A DNA stretch of 38,729 nucleotides. Source: Candidatus Woesearchaeota archaeon (GTDB lineage Archaea > Nanobdellota > Nanobdellia > Woesearchaeales > GW2011-AR9). Within the stretch, counting starts at the first letter, position 1, and each line of letters begins with the position of its first letter. A program made the translations under genes and the position numbers. Where the stretch lies: NCBI GenBank assembly GCA_023265685.1, contig JAHFSP010000009.1:1-38729 (forward strand), given 5' to 3'. A model generated the notes under the pieces. The model was not told the DNA's origin and did no database searches. It worked only from the letters and a program-made list of their open reading frames with translations. Positions 19,374 through 28,853 of the stretch are shown here, one piece after another.

Positions 19374-20323
19374 TTTTTTGTAATTTTGCGAATGTGGTAC
19401 CGTTTCTCAAAAGGCGAGGTGTTAAGATAGGTTTTGATTATAAGATCTAAAGTAATACCAAAACTTAGAAAGATAATCCCAATTGTAATGAAAAAGAATC
19501 CAGTATAAAACCATCCATTTCTATTCAGACTTAAATGCTGGAGAATTTTTCCATATAATGCAACTGATTCAGCTAAAAAACCCGTAAACATGAAAAGTAA
19601 TCCAATATACCCATACACGTGAAGTGGTCGCTGATAATATTTACGAATAAACCAGATATAAATTAGATCAAGGAAACCTCGGATAGCCTTTGAATAATTG
19701 TATTTTGTCTTACCCTCAACGCGCGGACGATGATCTACTACCACTTCAGTTATACGAAAACCCTTCCAGATTAATAATGGGACAATATAACGATGCATTT
19801 CACCCCATAAGTCAAGACTTTTTACGGCTTCTTTTCGATATATTCTTAGAGTACAGCCAGTGTCATGAATTTTGTCATCAATAATTAAATTACGAAAAAC
19901 TCTTGCTGTTCTTGTAAGAATTCTAATCCCTTTATCATCTTGACGTTTTTTTCTCCATCCACACACAACATCCACTTCTTGTGTTTCAAGAATTTTAAGC
20001 ATTTTAGGAATGTCATGGGGTGAATTTTGTAAATCGCCATCCATTGAAATAACAATTTCGCCTTGTGCCGATTTAAAACCACAATCTAACGCAGTTGCTT
20101 GTCCATATTGTCGATTAAGATCGATGATAGTTGCGTTCTTGAGATTTAATAATCGGCTTAACGTTGCGTCCTTGCTTCCATCATTAATATAAATAATTTC
20201 CCACTTTTTGTCAAGTGCATCAAGAACGGGTACTAATTCTTCATGAAGTCTTCTCACGTTTCCTTCTTCGTTATGCATGGGAATAATTATAGAATAAAAT
20301 GGGTTAGTCATAGGTTTGGACAT
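19370..20323 (-). CDS. Glycosyltransferase family 2 with C-terminal TM helices (GtrB/DPM-like)
   Basis: SIIIPMHNEEGNVRRL, YINDGSKDAT, SMDGDLQNSP; two C-terminal TM segments. Confidence 0.92.
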   Translation of the reverse strand: MSKPMTNPFYSIIIPMHNEEGNVRRLHEELVPVLDALDKKWEIIYINDGSKDATLSRLLNLKNATIIDLNRQYGQATALDCGFKSAQGEIVISMDGDLQNSPHDIPKMLKILETQEVDVVCGWRKKRQDDKGIRILTRTARVFRNLIIDDKIHDTGCTLRIYRKEAVKSLDLWGEMHRYIVPLLIWKGFRITEVVVDHRPRVEGKTKYNYSKAIRGFLDLIYIWFIRKYYQRPLHVYGYIGLLFMFTGFLAESVALYGKILQHLSLNRNGWFYTGFFFITIGIIFLSFGITLDLIIKTYLNTSPFEKRYHIRKITKK

Positions 20324-20374
20324 AAATTGATTTAAACCGAAATATATATAAAGTATTCTATGCGATCCATAGAC

Positions 20375-21235
20375 ATGGTTTCTAGGTCAGCACGTATTTT
20401 CCCTTCATTCATTGCAGTTTTTGCTATAACGGTCCTTCTTATTTTAGCAGGTCCTGCAAATGCATTCTCCGTTGGGTTGGGTGCCCCAACTAATGCTTCT
20501 CCTCTTGTCGGTGAGAAAATTTCGTTTATTGGTTCAATGGATCTTAAAGATGGAGATGCATATCTTCCCGTCAAAACGTTTGTCTTAACTATAGAAGGTT
20601 CAAGTCCTGCTACTTGTGAATTCACTACAGAGGGTGAAGTAGTTTCAGGATGTGATCATCTCATAATTCAACGTCTCTCTCGTCCATCTTCTGATTATCA
20701 ATATGGATATGGTTATGCTCAAGATGGCGAAGTATTTGGTTACGGTTATGGATATGGTTATTCTTATTCAGGTGCGTCAAACACATACGAGTTTAATGTT
20801 ACCATGCAAACTGGCTTTTTTAATGTAGGTGAATATGATCTTCAGTTTCACACTACCATGGCTGGATCCACATTTAATTCGGCTAAGCAAAAATTAAAAA
20901 TTCGTGCACCTTCTGTTACTGAAGAAGTTGTAGTTCAATCAACTGGTGGTGGCGGAGGTTTGTTTGTAAACCCTACAACTGCTCCTACTGTAGCGTCTAT
21001 CCCTGCAGCTGTTTCAAATAATGAAATAAATAGTAACACTAACAGGCCTGTTGAAAACTTAAATCAACCAGCTCCCTCTGAAGCCTCAACTACTCCAGAT
21101 ACTTCGGGTAATTCAATTACAGGAGCAGCTGTTGCTAATCTTGGTGAGAGAATAAAATCAAACTGGTATTACATTGTAATCCTTGCCGCTATTATTGGTG
21201 GAGTGGTGTATTACTATGTTCGTAAACGTAAATAA
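20375..21235 (+). CDS. Secreted, C-terminally membrane-anchored surface protein with Gly-Tyr repeats; ORF open from 20360
   Basis: Signal peptide, YGYGYAQ..FGYGYGYGYSYSG, Pro/Ser/Thr linker, SITGAAV + TM + RKRK; TATATATAA at 20343 favours Met 20375. Confidence 0.7.
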   Translation: MVSRSARIFPSFIAVFAITVLLILAGPANAFSVGLGAPTNASPLVGEKISFIGSMDLKDGDAYLPVKTFVLTIEGSSPATCEFTTEGEVVSGCDHLIIQRLSRPSSDYQYGYGYAQDGEVFGYGYGYGYSYSGASNTYEFNVTMQTGFFNVGEYDLQFHTTMAGSTFNSAKQKLKIRAPSVTEEVVVQSTGGGGGLFVNPTTAPTVASIPAAVSNNEINSNTNRPVENLNQPAPSEASTTPDTSGNSITGAAVANLGERIKSNWYYIVILAAIIGGVVYYYVRKRK

Positions 21236-21389
21236 TTATTTTTTATTTCTCTCTTCTTACATTAAAGATGCTTCTTGGTTTTCCCAAACCTTTTTAAACA
21301 GCTCTCATATTTGATAGATTGTAGAAATGTGGGCGTGCTTGCCTGAATCTACATGAGTAAAGTATCATAACAACGGAGGCAGAAATATA

Positions 21390-21902
21390 ATGGGATTATA
21401 CAAATATATCCGCGCAGCGTGGAAAAGACCAAAAGAAGGGTTAGGAACTCTTTGGCGTGAACGCCTGATTGCATGGCGTCGTGAGCCAACAACTATTCGT
21501 ATCGATCATCCAACTCGTTTGGATCGTGCTCGTTCTGTAGGCTATAAAGCAAAACAAGGCTACGTTGTCGTTCGTCAACGGGTTATTCGTGGTGGACATA
21601 CTCGTCCTCGTCCCTCGGGCGGTCGTCGTTCAAAACGTTTTGGAACTACTCTTAATCTTCATCAGAATTATCAATATGTTGCAGAAGTTCGTGCACAGAA
21701 GAAATATGATAACTTAGTTGTTATTAATTCATACTGGGTAGCAGAAGATGGTCGTTACCGATGGTATGAAGTGATTTTAGTTGATCCTTCTCATCCTGTG
21801 ATTAAATCTGACAAGAAAATCAACTGGGTTTGTGCTGCTGAGAACAAGAGTCGTGTCTTTCAAGCGAAAACTTCAGCTGGTCAGAAAATGCGTAGCTCAT
21901 AA
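21390..21902 (+). CDS. rpl15e: Large ribosomal subunit protein L15e
   Basis: MGLYKYIRAAWKRPKEG...RRSKRFGTTLNLHQNYQYVAEVRA. Confidence 0.95.
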   Translation: MGLYKYIRAAWKRPKEGLGTLWRERLIAWRREPTTIRIDHPTRLDRARSVGYKAKQGYVVVRQRVIRGGHTRPRPSGGRRSKRFGTTLNLHQNYQYVAEVRAQKKYDNLVVINSYWVAEDGRYRWYEVILVDPSHPVIKSDKKINWVCAAENKSRVFQAKTSAGQKMRSS

Positions 21903-21926
21903 TGGTGTTGATGTTTGGAATAGATA

Positions 21927-22280
21927 ATGGCAGAAATGATTGATTTGCGAAAACGGTATGGTCAAGGTATTGACGCTTTAGTGTTAAGTGATGAACAGAA
22001 AAAATTCTTAGCTGACCCTAAAATTAGTGATAATACTGATACCCGTCGAAATAAAACAGTTAGTCTCAATGTGCGGGGAGAGGGTTTAACATTATTTGAT
22101 ACGTTTACTTATATCAACCACAATACATATGCTGGTGGACCAATAAGTTATGCTATTCGAAGAATTCCCGAGTATAAATCAGTAATTGGCACAACTGATC
22201 CCAAAAGAATAGGAGACCAGACTTACAAATTTGAATTTAGGGATGGTTCATCGGTCACTGTGCGATATGATGCCTTTTAA
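21927..22280 (+). CDS. Hypothetical protein
   Basis: 117-aa ORF close downstream of rpl15e; no family recognised. Confidence 0.5.
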   Translation: MAEMIDLRKRYGQGIDALVLSDEQKKFLADPKISDNTDTRRNKTVSLNVRGEGLTLFDTFTYINHNTYAGGPISYAIRRIPEYKSVIGTTDPKRIGDQTYKFEFRDGSSVTVRYDAF

Positions 22281-22385
22281 AGATCGTGGATAGGTTTTGT
22301 TCTTTATATTTTTGGTTAGGCCTTGTTGATTTTAAAAGAGATATATTCAAATAGGCTTCTTGATTTCTCGTATTGTGATGATGGT

Positions 22386-23420
22386 ATGAGGAAGCGAACG
22401 AAAGTTACTTTGTTAACCCTGCTGTTTGCTGTTGCATATCTTTTGTATGTGTATGGGCCGTCGTTATCGTCGGTTGTTAATTCTTCTGTTGAGAAGACGC
22501 ATTCTTCTTTTATTGTGGAGAATGGGTCTATTGAGTTATATTTCTGTCCAGATGAGGATTGTGAGGGTGCTTTTGTGTCGTTGTTAGAATCTGCGAATGT
22601 GTCTGTGCATTGTGCATTGTATGATATTAATCTACCAAGTGTGCAAGAGACGTTGCGTACGAAAGCAGCAGTGATTGATGTTGAAATTGTTACGGATGAT
22701 GATAATATCAAAAAATTTAATGAGTCGTTTGTGCGTAAAGACAAATTTGGACTGATGCATGATAAATTTTGTATTATTGATGGGAAGCATGTTTCGACGG
22801 GTTCGATGAACCCTACTAAGAATGATGCTCATTTGAACAATAATAATTTGTTGATTATTGAGTCTGGTCGATTGGCTGGGTTGTATGATGATGAATTTGA
22901 AGAGATGTGGGGTGGGAAATTTAAAGGGGGAAATATGTCCGTTAATAATGCGATTGAGCTTTCCGGTACACCGCTGGAAGTGTATTTTTGTCCAGAAGAT
23001 GCGTGTGCGTATCATGCGAAAGAGGAGTTAAAGAAGGCACAGACATCGATTTTGTTCATGACTTTTTCTTTTACGCATGATGAGATTGGCGATATGTTGT
23101 TGCTTAAGAAAGCAGACGGTTTAGTGGTTCGTGGAGTTATGGAGAAGACACAATTGAGTGATTTTTCAGAGTATGGTCGATTGATCAAAAATGATGTTGA
23201 TGTGCTCATTGATGGAAATTCTCATAATCTTCATCATAAAGTCTTTATTATTGATGGTAAGACAGTCGTGACGGGATCGTTTAATCCGTCTGCAAATGGC
23301 GATGAGCACAACGATGAGAATGTGATTGTGTTGCATAATGTAGCTCTGGCGCAGGCGTTTACGAAGGAGTGGGAGAAGGTGTATGGAATTGCCAAAGAGG
23401 CAGGTGAAAGTAAGAACTAG
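22386..23420 (+). CDS. Membrane-anchored phospholipase D-like protein with two HxK motifs
   Basis: HDKFCIIDGKHVSTGSMNPT and HHKVFIIDGKTVVTGSFNPS; N-terminal TM. Confidence 0.88.
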   Translation: MRKRTKVTLLTLLFAVAYLLYVYGPSLSSVVNSSVEKTHSSFIVENGSIELYFCPDEDCEGAFVSLLESANVSVHCALYDINLPSVQETLRTKAAVIDVEIVTDDDNIKKFNESFVRKDKFGLMHDKFCIIDGKHVSTGSMNPTKNDAHLNNNNLLIIESGRLAGLYDDEFEEMWGGKFKGGNMSVNNAIELSGTPLEVYFCPEDACAYHAKEELKKAQTSILFMTFSFTHDEIGDMLLLKKADGLVVRGVMEKTQLSDFSEYGRLIKNDVDVLIDGNSHNLHHKVFIIDGKTVVTGSFNPSANGDEHNDENVIVLHNVALAQAFTKEWEKVYGIAKEAGESKN

Positions 23421-23468
23421 AAGAATTAGTGTTTAATAAGCTCTTTGTGTGTTACATAAAAGAAATTT

Positions 23469-23978
23469 TCAAAATAGATCTCTTCTAATATCTCGGCAAT
23501 ATGATCCTAGTGCAGTGAAAAAGTAAGGTACACTTAGTCCTATTGTTCGTATTCCTTTGTAGACTTGATCGAGGTCTTTATCGATACCACCATTAATTAC
23601 CCTTGCTACGCCAACTAATGCTGTACTTACTGCTATTGCTAAGACTGGAAGGCGTGTTGCTTTGTCAATTTTTGTGGGTGCAGTACCGATGTATGTTTCT
23701 TGTCTTGAATAGCCTGTATTCATGGTTTCTTGAAGGGTTAATGTGTTAAGAACAATAACTGGTACGATTTCGAGAGTAGATCCGGTTATTCCTACATATG
23801 TCACTGCCACTAAACCTGAATACATTCCATAGCGATCTGCAAGTAAAGAGCGACCAATTGGATTAGGTCTTTTCCAACGCAGTCTTCCATCAACTTCTTG
23901 ATGAACTTTATCGTCTAGTTTTTTATATCGCTGCTGAAGTTTTTGGTAGGTTTGGATGCACGTTTCTTCGAGGCTCAT
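23469..23978 (-). CDS. Hypothetical membrane protein
   Basis: 169-aa ORF with hydrophobic segments. Confidence 0.5.
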   Translation of the reverse strand: MSLEETCIQTYQKLQQRYKKLDDKVHQEVDGRLRWKRPNPIGRSLLADRYGMYSGLVAVTYVGITGSTLEIVPVIVLNTLTLQETMNTGYSRQETYIGTAPTKIDKATRLPVLAIAVSTALVGVARVINGGIDKDLDQVYKGIRTIGLSVPYFFTALGSYCRDIRRDLF

Positions 23979-24143
23979 TTTTTAGTAGGATTGTAATTTA
24001 TTTATAAAAGAGGGGTTGGAAAAGGGTTTTGATGCATGTGTCGAAAAGTTAATTTTTAGTCTTGAATTCTTAATGGGGCTAATAAAAAGCTTTAATTTAA
24101 CCTATTCCCAACCTTTATTAAGTCTTTTACCCGTCCTTGGAAT

Positions 24144-26969
24144 ATGAGTCGGATGTTTAAGTATTATCCCGCTGACTTCGGGGTACTTACTGTTAAGGTT
24201 ACACATTTTGATCTTTCTTTTGATGTCTATGATGATCACACGGACGTTGTTTCTACGCTTCATGCAACAGTTTTGGGCAAGCCGATTAAAGAGCTTCGTT
24301 TGAATGCAAAGAATATGGATGTGCATGAAGTCACAGGTTCTGTTCCTCTCAAATGGAGGTATAAAGATCCCATTCTTCACATCACTTTTATTAAACCGCT
24401 TAAAGCTAAAGCTGAATTTACTCTTACATCCAAAACAACAACTCATCCTAAAAACAATCTTTTGGAAGGGTTGTATTTTGATGAGACGCCTAAAAATGCT
24501 CCGCCTACGCAAATTACCCAGTGTCAACAATGGGGATTTGAACGTTTAGTGCCTTGCATTGATGATATGACTGCGAAATGTACGTACATGACTACAATTC
24601 GTGCCGATAAACGATATACCAATATTATTTCTAATGGTGACTTGGTGAAAAGGCCAGTGCCTGTTGATAAAAAGAATAAGAATAGTCGCGTAGAAGTAGT
24701 TTACAAGAACATGAAGACGCCGATGGCGACGTATTTGTTTTTCTTAGGTGTGGGAACGTATGCGACATTCACTCGTACATTAGAATATCCTTCTGGCCAT
24801 TCTTTCACACTTGAGTTAGTCGTGCCACCGAAAACAAAAGAGGATCTGGCGCACAAGGCGTTAGAGATTCTTCATGATAGTATTTTATGGATACATTTGT
24901 TTACCGGTCCTGATCGATATAAGAACGAACCTGTCGCGCGTGAATTGTGGACATTGTTATGTGAACGAGAAGCGCGTCGCGCGGCACGCAAAGATGTGAA
25001 AGCAGTTATTGCTAAGATTAAAGGGTTAGCCAAAGGTCATCATTGGGGTTATACGTATACGGGAACCGTTTATCGTGAGATTGGTATGCAGAATTCTGAT
25101 TTTGGCGGCATGGAGAATGTGGGAAACACGACGATAACTACTAATCGAATTATGCCGTTTGCAGATATGACTGATCGAGGGTTTGAATACCTAGCGCAGG
25201 TTAAAGTTCATGAGTTCTATCATAATCTTAATGGGAGTGAAGTCACGGGTCGTAGTCCGTTTGAGATTTGGCTTAATGAAGCTGTTACGGTTTTTATTGA
25301 ATTAGGATATCATGCGTTTCATTTCGGATTAGAATATTCACGTTTACAACGAGTCTTGCAATTACTTTCCCCTGAAATTGGGACATTAACACAGGATGTT
25401 AGCGCGGGCTCGTTGCCTATTGAGCCTGATGGTTTTAATGATCCTAATGAGTTAATTACCTCGATTACGTATGTTAAAGCTCCGGAATTTGTGCGTATGA
25501 TGGAAGTTATGCTAGGAAAAGAGGTTTTTAACAAAGGATTGAATTTGTATTATCAACGGTATCGCCACGGTAATGCAACACGTGAGCAGTGGGTTGCGTG
25601 TATGGAAGAAGTTTCGGGTAAATCATTGCAAGCGCTTTCTACGGTGTGGCTGAAGAAAACAGGGTATCCCATTCTGAAAGTGGAGAAACGCTATGATGTT
25701 TTACAAAAACGGTTGAATGTGATGTTAACTCAGATTAATGCAACCGCTGAGGGTTATTGGACCTTTCCTTTTGAATTAGCTTTATGTGATGAAAATGGAA
25801 ATGTGTTGCATCAAGAGGTAGTGTTGGTTGATAGTGTACAGAAGGAGTGTACTTTTTCGATGTTACGTTCTCCTTCTTTTCTCTCGTGTAATCGGGGATA
25901 TTCATTTTATGGCAAAGTTCAATATGCAGCACCTCGTCAAGAACTCTTTTTACAAGTGCGCAAAGATAAAGATCTCATTGGTCGTTTTTTGGCATGGTAT
26001 GCATTACTTGATCAAGAAAAGATGCGTTTACTTCGTGAACCAAATGGTGAGGTAGACAAATCGATTACCGACTTGTATATGGAACTTTTATGTGATACAA
26101 AATTAATGATGTCGGCTGGTTCACAGTTCCTCTCCATTTTTGAGGGAGTTGAAGATGAGAAATATGCGTATCGTTATCAAGACTTATTCAATGTTAGGAA
26201 GAAAATTTTACATACGATTGCTCATCGTTATACTTCTAAACTGTTTGATTTATATGGAGAATTGGGGAAAGAGAAAACACCTCAAAGCTCGTATCTTGAT
26301 GAACAATCTTTTTTACTTAAGTTGCGATCCTATCGTTTGACTTGTTTAGGGTTGTTGGCTCACATTGATAGCAAAGTGATCTATCCTGAATTGGAAAAAC
26401 AAGTTGGCTCAACGAATGCTACGACTCGGCTTAGTGCGTTACGTTTATTGCTTAATACGAATTCTCCTCGACGTCATCAGCATTTGAAGGAAGAAGAAAA
26501 AATGGCCGCAGGCAATTTAGTTCGCTGGGAAACCTATTTGTCGGTTTTGGCAAGCTGTGATACGGCAGAAATCTTTGAATATATTAAACATGCAGAAGAG
26601 TCACCTCATTTTAGATTAGAACAAACCAATGATCAGCGGGCATTATATGCGACGTTTGCTAACAATCGTAAAATCTCATTACAGACGGTACAAGGTCGTG
26701 CGTTATTACGACGGGTTATTTTGAAATTGGCATTTGTGAATGAGTATACGACAGGTCGCTTATTGTTGGTGTTTGGCAATGTTGATAAGATGGAAGAGAA
26801 GTATTATGTTCCTATCGTTCAGGTTTTAGTTGATGTTTTAGCGCATGTTTCTGTAGAAAAAGCAGCAAGTGTCCATAATACCACAAAACGAATTTTGAAG
26901 GGATTACCCCTTGCGGTTGCAGCGTATGAAAAAGAGAAGGGCAAGATTAAAGAGTTGAAAGAGAAGTAG
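24144..26969 (+). CDS. M1 family zinc aminopeptidase
   Basis: GGMEN exopeptidase motif; HEFYH-x18-E (HEFYHNLNGSEVTGRSPFEIWLNEA). Confidence 0.92.
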   Translation: MSRMFKYYPADFGVLTVKVTHFDLSFDVYDDHTDVVSTLHATVLGKPIKELRLNAKNMDVHEVTGSVPLKWRYKDPILHITFIKPLKAKAEFTLTSKTTTHPKNNLLEGLYFDETPKNAPPTQITQCQQWGFERLVPCIDDMTAKCTYMTTIRADKRYTNIISNGDLVKRPVPVDKKNKNSRVEVVYKNMKTPMATYLFFLGVGTYATFTRTLEYPSGHSFTLELVVPPKTKEDLAHKALEILHDSILWIHLFTGPDRYKNEPVARELWTLLCEREARRAARKDVKAVIAKIKGLAKGHHWGYTYTGTVYREIGMQNSDFGGMENVGNTTITTNRIMPFADMTDRGFEYLAQVKVHEFYHNLNGSEVTGRSPFEIWLNEAVTVFIELGYHAFHFGLEYSRLQRVLQLLSPEIGTLTQDVSAGSLPIEPDGFNDPNELITSITYVKAPEFVRMMEVMLGKEVFNKGLNLYYQRYRHGNATREQWVACMEEVSGKSLQALSTVWLKKTGYPILKVEKRYDVLQKRLNVMLTQINATAEGYWTFPFELALCDENGNVLHQEVVLVDSVQKECTFSMLRSPSFLSCNRGYSFYGKVQYAAPRQELFLQVRKDKDLIGRFLAWYALLDQEKMRLLREPNGEVDKSITDLYMELLCDTKLMMSAGSQFLSIFEGVEDEKYAYRYQDLFNVRKKILHTIAHRYTSKLFDLYGELGKEKTPQSSYLDEQSFLLKLRSYRLTCLGLLAHIDSKVIYPELEKQVGSTNATTRLSALRLLLNTNSPRRHQHLKEEEKMAAGNLVRWETYLSVLASCDTAEIFEYIKHAEESPHFRLEQTNDQRALYATFANNRKISLQTVQGRALLRRVILKLAFVNEYTTGRLLLVFGNVDKMEEKYYVPIVQVLVDVLAHVSVEKAASVHNTTKRILKGLPLAVAAYEKEKGKIKELKEK

Positions 26970-26977
26970 AATTATTC

Positions 26978-27379
26978 TTAGAATTTTTTTTGGGCATAAT
27001 CCTCTAACCTGGGTAGAAGTGACCCAATTAAAGGGTAATCTTGCAATTCATAGACTAATTTTTCACCTAATCCTCTATATTGAAAAATAGTGGGGTCTAG
27101 AACAAGAACACCTAGAGTATGAACTAGTAACCCTACAACATGATTTCCTTCAAAAGATTTTCCGTTATACTCCTCTTCAACATGAAAACCAAGAGCATAA
27201 ATTTGAACTTCTGGTATTCTCTGTTGTAATGTAGCGATTGCTGCATGACAGAGACCTTTTAATGGAAGATGTGGAGAAAGGGTATTAGGGGTCATAATCT
27301 GCTCACCAACACGATACTTGCCATCGAATAACCCTTGAGCAAATATTTCTCTACATACTTCTTCAAGTCTTTGAATCAT
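26978..27379 (-). CDS. Hypothetical protein with possible Cys-His-Asp triad (transglutaminase/papain-like fold?)
   Basis: GLCHAAIATL ... GNHVVGLL ... VLVLDPTIF. Confidence 0.45.
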   Translation of the reverse strand: MIQRLEEVCREIFAQGLFDGKYRVGEQIMTPNTLSPHLPLKGLCHAAIATLQQRIPEVQIYALGFHVEEEYNGKSFEGNHVVGLLVHTLGVLVLDPTIFQYRGLGEKLVYELQDYPLIGSLLPRLEDYAQKKF

Positions 27380-27525
27380 ATGAGAAATATTTCGGTTCTA
27401 CTTTAATAGTTTTTGCAGGGATTTTGGGGTGATTAACATTTTTTGAGAGTTTGATTTTGTTCTCTTTTTCTTGTCTCTGTGTGATCATGACATATCTTTA
27501 AATAGATATTTTACATTCTTAGGAT

Positions 27526-28203
27526 ATGCCGACATGGTCGTATGTTGGACTTGATGAGTGTGGTGCATCAGGTATGCAGCAAAGTTCAAGTCGTTTAATC
27601 GTTGTAGGGGCAAAAACAGACCATCGGCATCTTACTGTTTATAGGGGCTATGATTGGCTCTCAAAAGCTGCTGAGTATCTCCACAAAGATCAACCTCTTC
27701 CAACGATTTCTGATTTACTTCATGGGGGACTAGGAGATTTTGCGTGGATGGGGATGTCGTCTATTGAATTTCGGCGTAGTGAACTTGAATGCGGAATGAT
27801 TGCGCATATCGTTCGTGCTTTGTGTACAGATGCTCAACATACTGTGGTTCATATTGATTCTTTTGGTAATGAGCAACAGACCACTGAAATTGTTGTTGAA
27901 ACGTTACATCGTCGTGGTTTTTCGATTCCCTATTCTCAGGTTCAGGCACATGGAAAAGGTGATGAGAGGATGGAATTAATCAATTATGCCGATCTGCTTG
28001 CGTCGCGCATTGCGTTATCTCTTTCTTGCGATAGTCCCTATTTTTCAACGCTCTCTTCTTTGGAGTCAGAACTTATTGACTTGACACAATTGGAGAAATT
28101 GAGTGCACATCATTTGTTTGAGTTATGGGATGCGGTTGGTCATGTCTGGCGTCGTCCAAGACCATATCCTGCATCATTTGAGGCTCTGCGATTGGCAGCA
28201 TGA
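27526..28203 (+). CDS. RNase H-fold candidate (DUF3800 / divergent RNase HII-like)
   Basis: YVGLDECG...LIVVGA, VVHIDSFGN, HGKGDERMELINYADLLASRIAL: ordered acidic residues. Confidence 0.5.
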   Translation: MPTWSYVGLDECGASGMQQSSSRLIVVGAKTDHRHLTVYRGYDWLSKAAEYLHKDQPLPTISDLLHGGLGDFAWMGMSSIEFRRSELECGMIAHIVRALCTDAQHTVVHIDSFGNEQQTTEIVVETLHRRGFSIPYSQVQAHGKGDERMELINYADLLASRIALSLSCDSPYFSTLSSLESELIDLTQLEKLSAHHLFELWDAVGHVWRRPRPYPASFEALRLAA

Positions 28204-28229
28204 TTGGACGTTGTTTTTGTTATCTTTGT

Positions 28230-28853
28230 TTATTCATAGACAGCGAATCTCTCTGATTCACACATAATGAGCATGAGCATTCCTGGGGTTTGTTGTTGTG
28301 ATTCTCGTAGTGTTCTTATGTCTTGATCTGAGGCAAGGCAGCTTTTGTAGGGGTGGGTGTGAAACAGAATCAGTGTGTTTTCTGGACAAGGGGCAAATTG
28401 TACCTCACTAAAGGTTTGGCTGTATTGGGTGGGTTGCATGAATGAAGTGATGGAGTAGGTGCTAATACTCTCTTTATGGTCATTGGGATCTGTTTTTTCG
28501 CCAAATAAACAAAGACTAAATTCCGTTTGTTGTTCGTTGAGATAGAGGTCTTGGATTTTTTGTGCGGTGTTGTCTTGGAATTCAAGATGAAGTTGATCCA
28601 CATCAAGAGTATTTGCTTCTAGAGCTGCGGAATGAAATGATCCTTCTACGGTTCTTGAGAGTGGAAAGAAAACGAGATAGGTTGAGAGGAAAAGTATGAG
28701 TATAAAGAGGCTTAGGATGATGATTACTACTGGGTTTTTCCAGATTGAATGCGCGGGGTTATTATCTAGAAGTGCTTCTTGGACGATTTCTTGTCTTAGC
28801 TTTTCTTGCTTTAGTTTCTCTTCTTTTAGCTTTGGGGGATCTTTGGATTTCAT
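28230..28853 (-). CDS. Membrane-anchored JAB1/MPN+ (JAMM) metalloprotease-like protein
   Basis: HTHPYKSCLASDQD matches HxHx7Sx2D; upstream acidic residue in TEFSLCLFG; N-terminal charged segment + one TM. Confidence 0.78.
   Translation of the reverse strand: MKSKDPPKLKEEKLKQEKLRQEIVQEALLDNNPAHSIWKNPVVIIILSLFILILFLSTYLVFFPLSRTVEGSFHSAALEANTLDVDQLHLEFQDNTAQKIQDLYLNEQQTEFSLCLFGEKTDPNDHKESISTYSITSFMQPTQYSQTFSEVQFAPCPENTLILFHTHPYKSCLASDQDIRTLRESQQQTPGMLMLIMCESERFAVYE

Noticed and set aside
20700-20785. CRISPR-like or tandem DNA repeat
   Set aside because: Repetition is codon-level Gly-Tyr coding within an ORF, no spacers.
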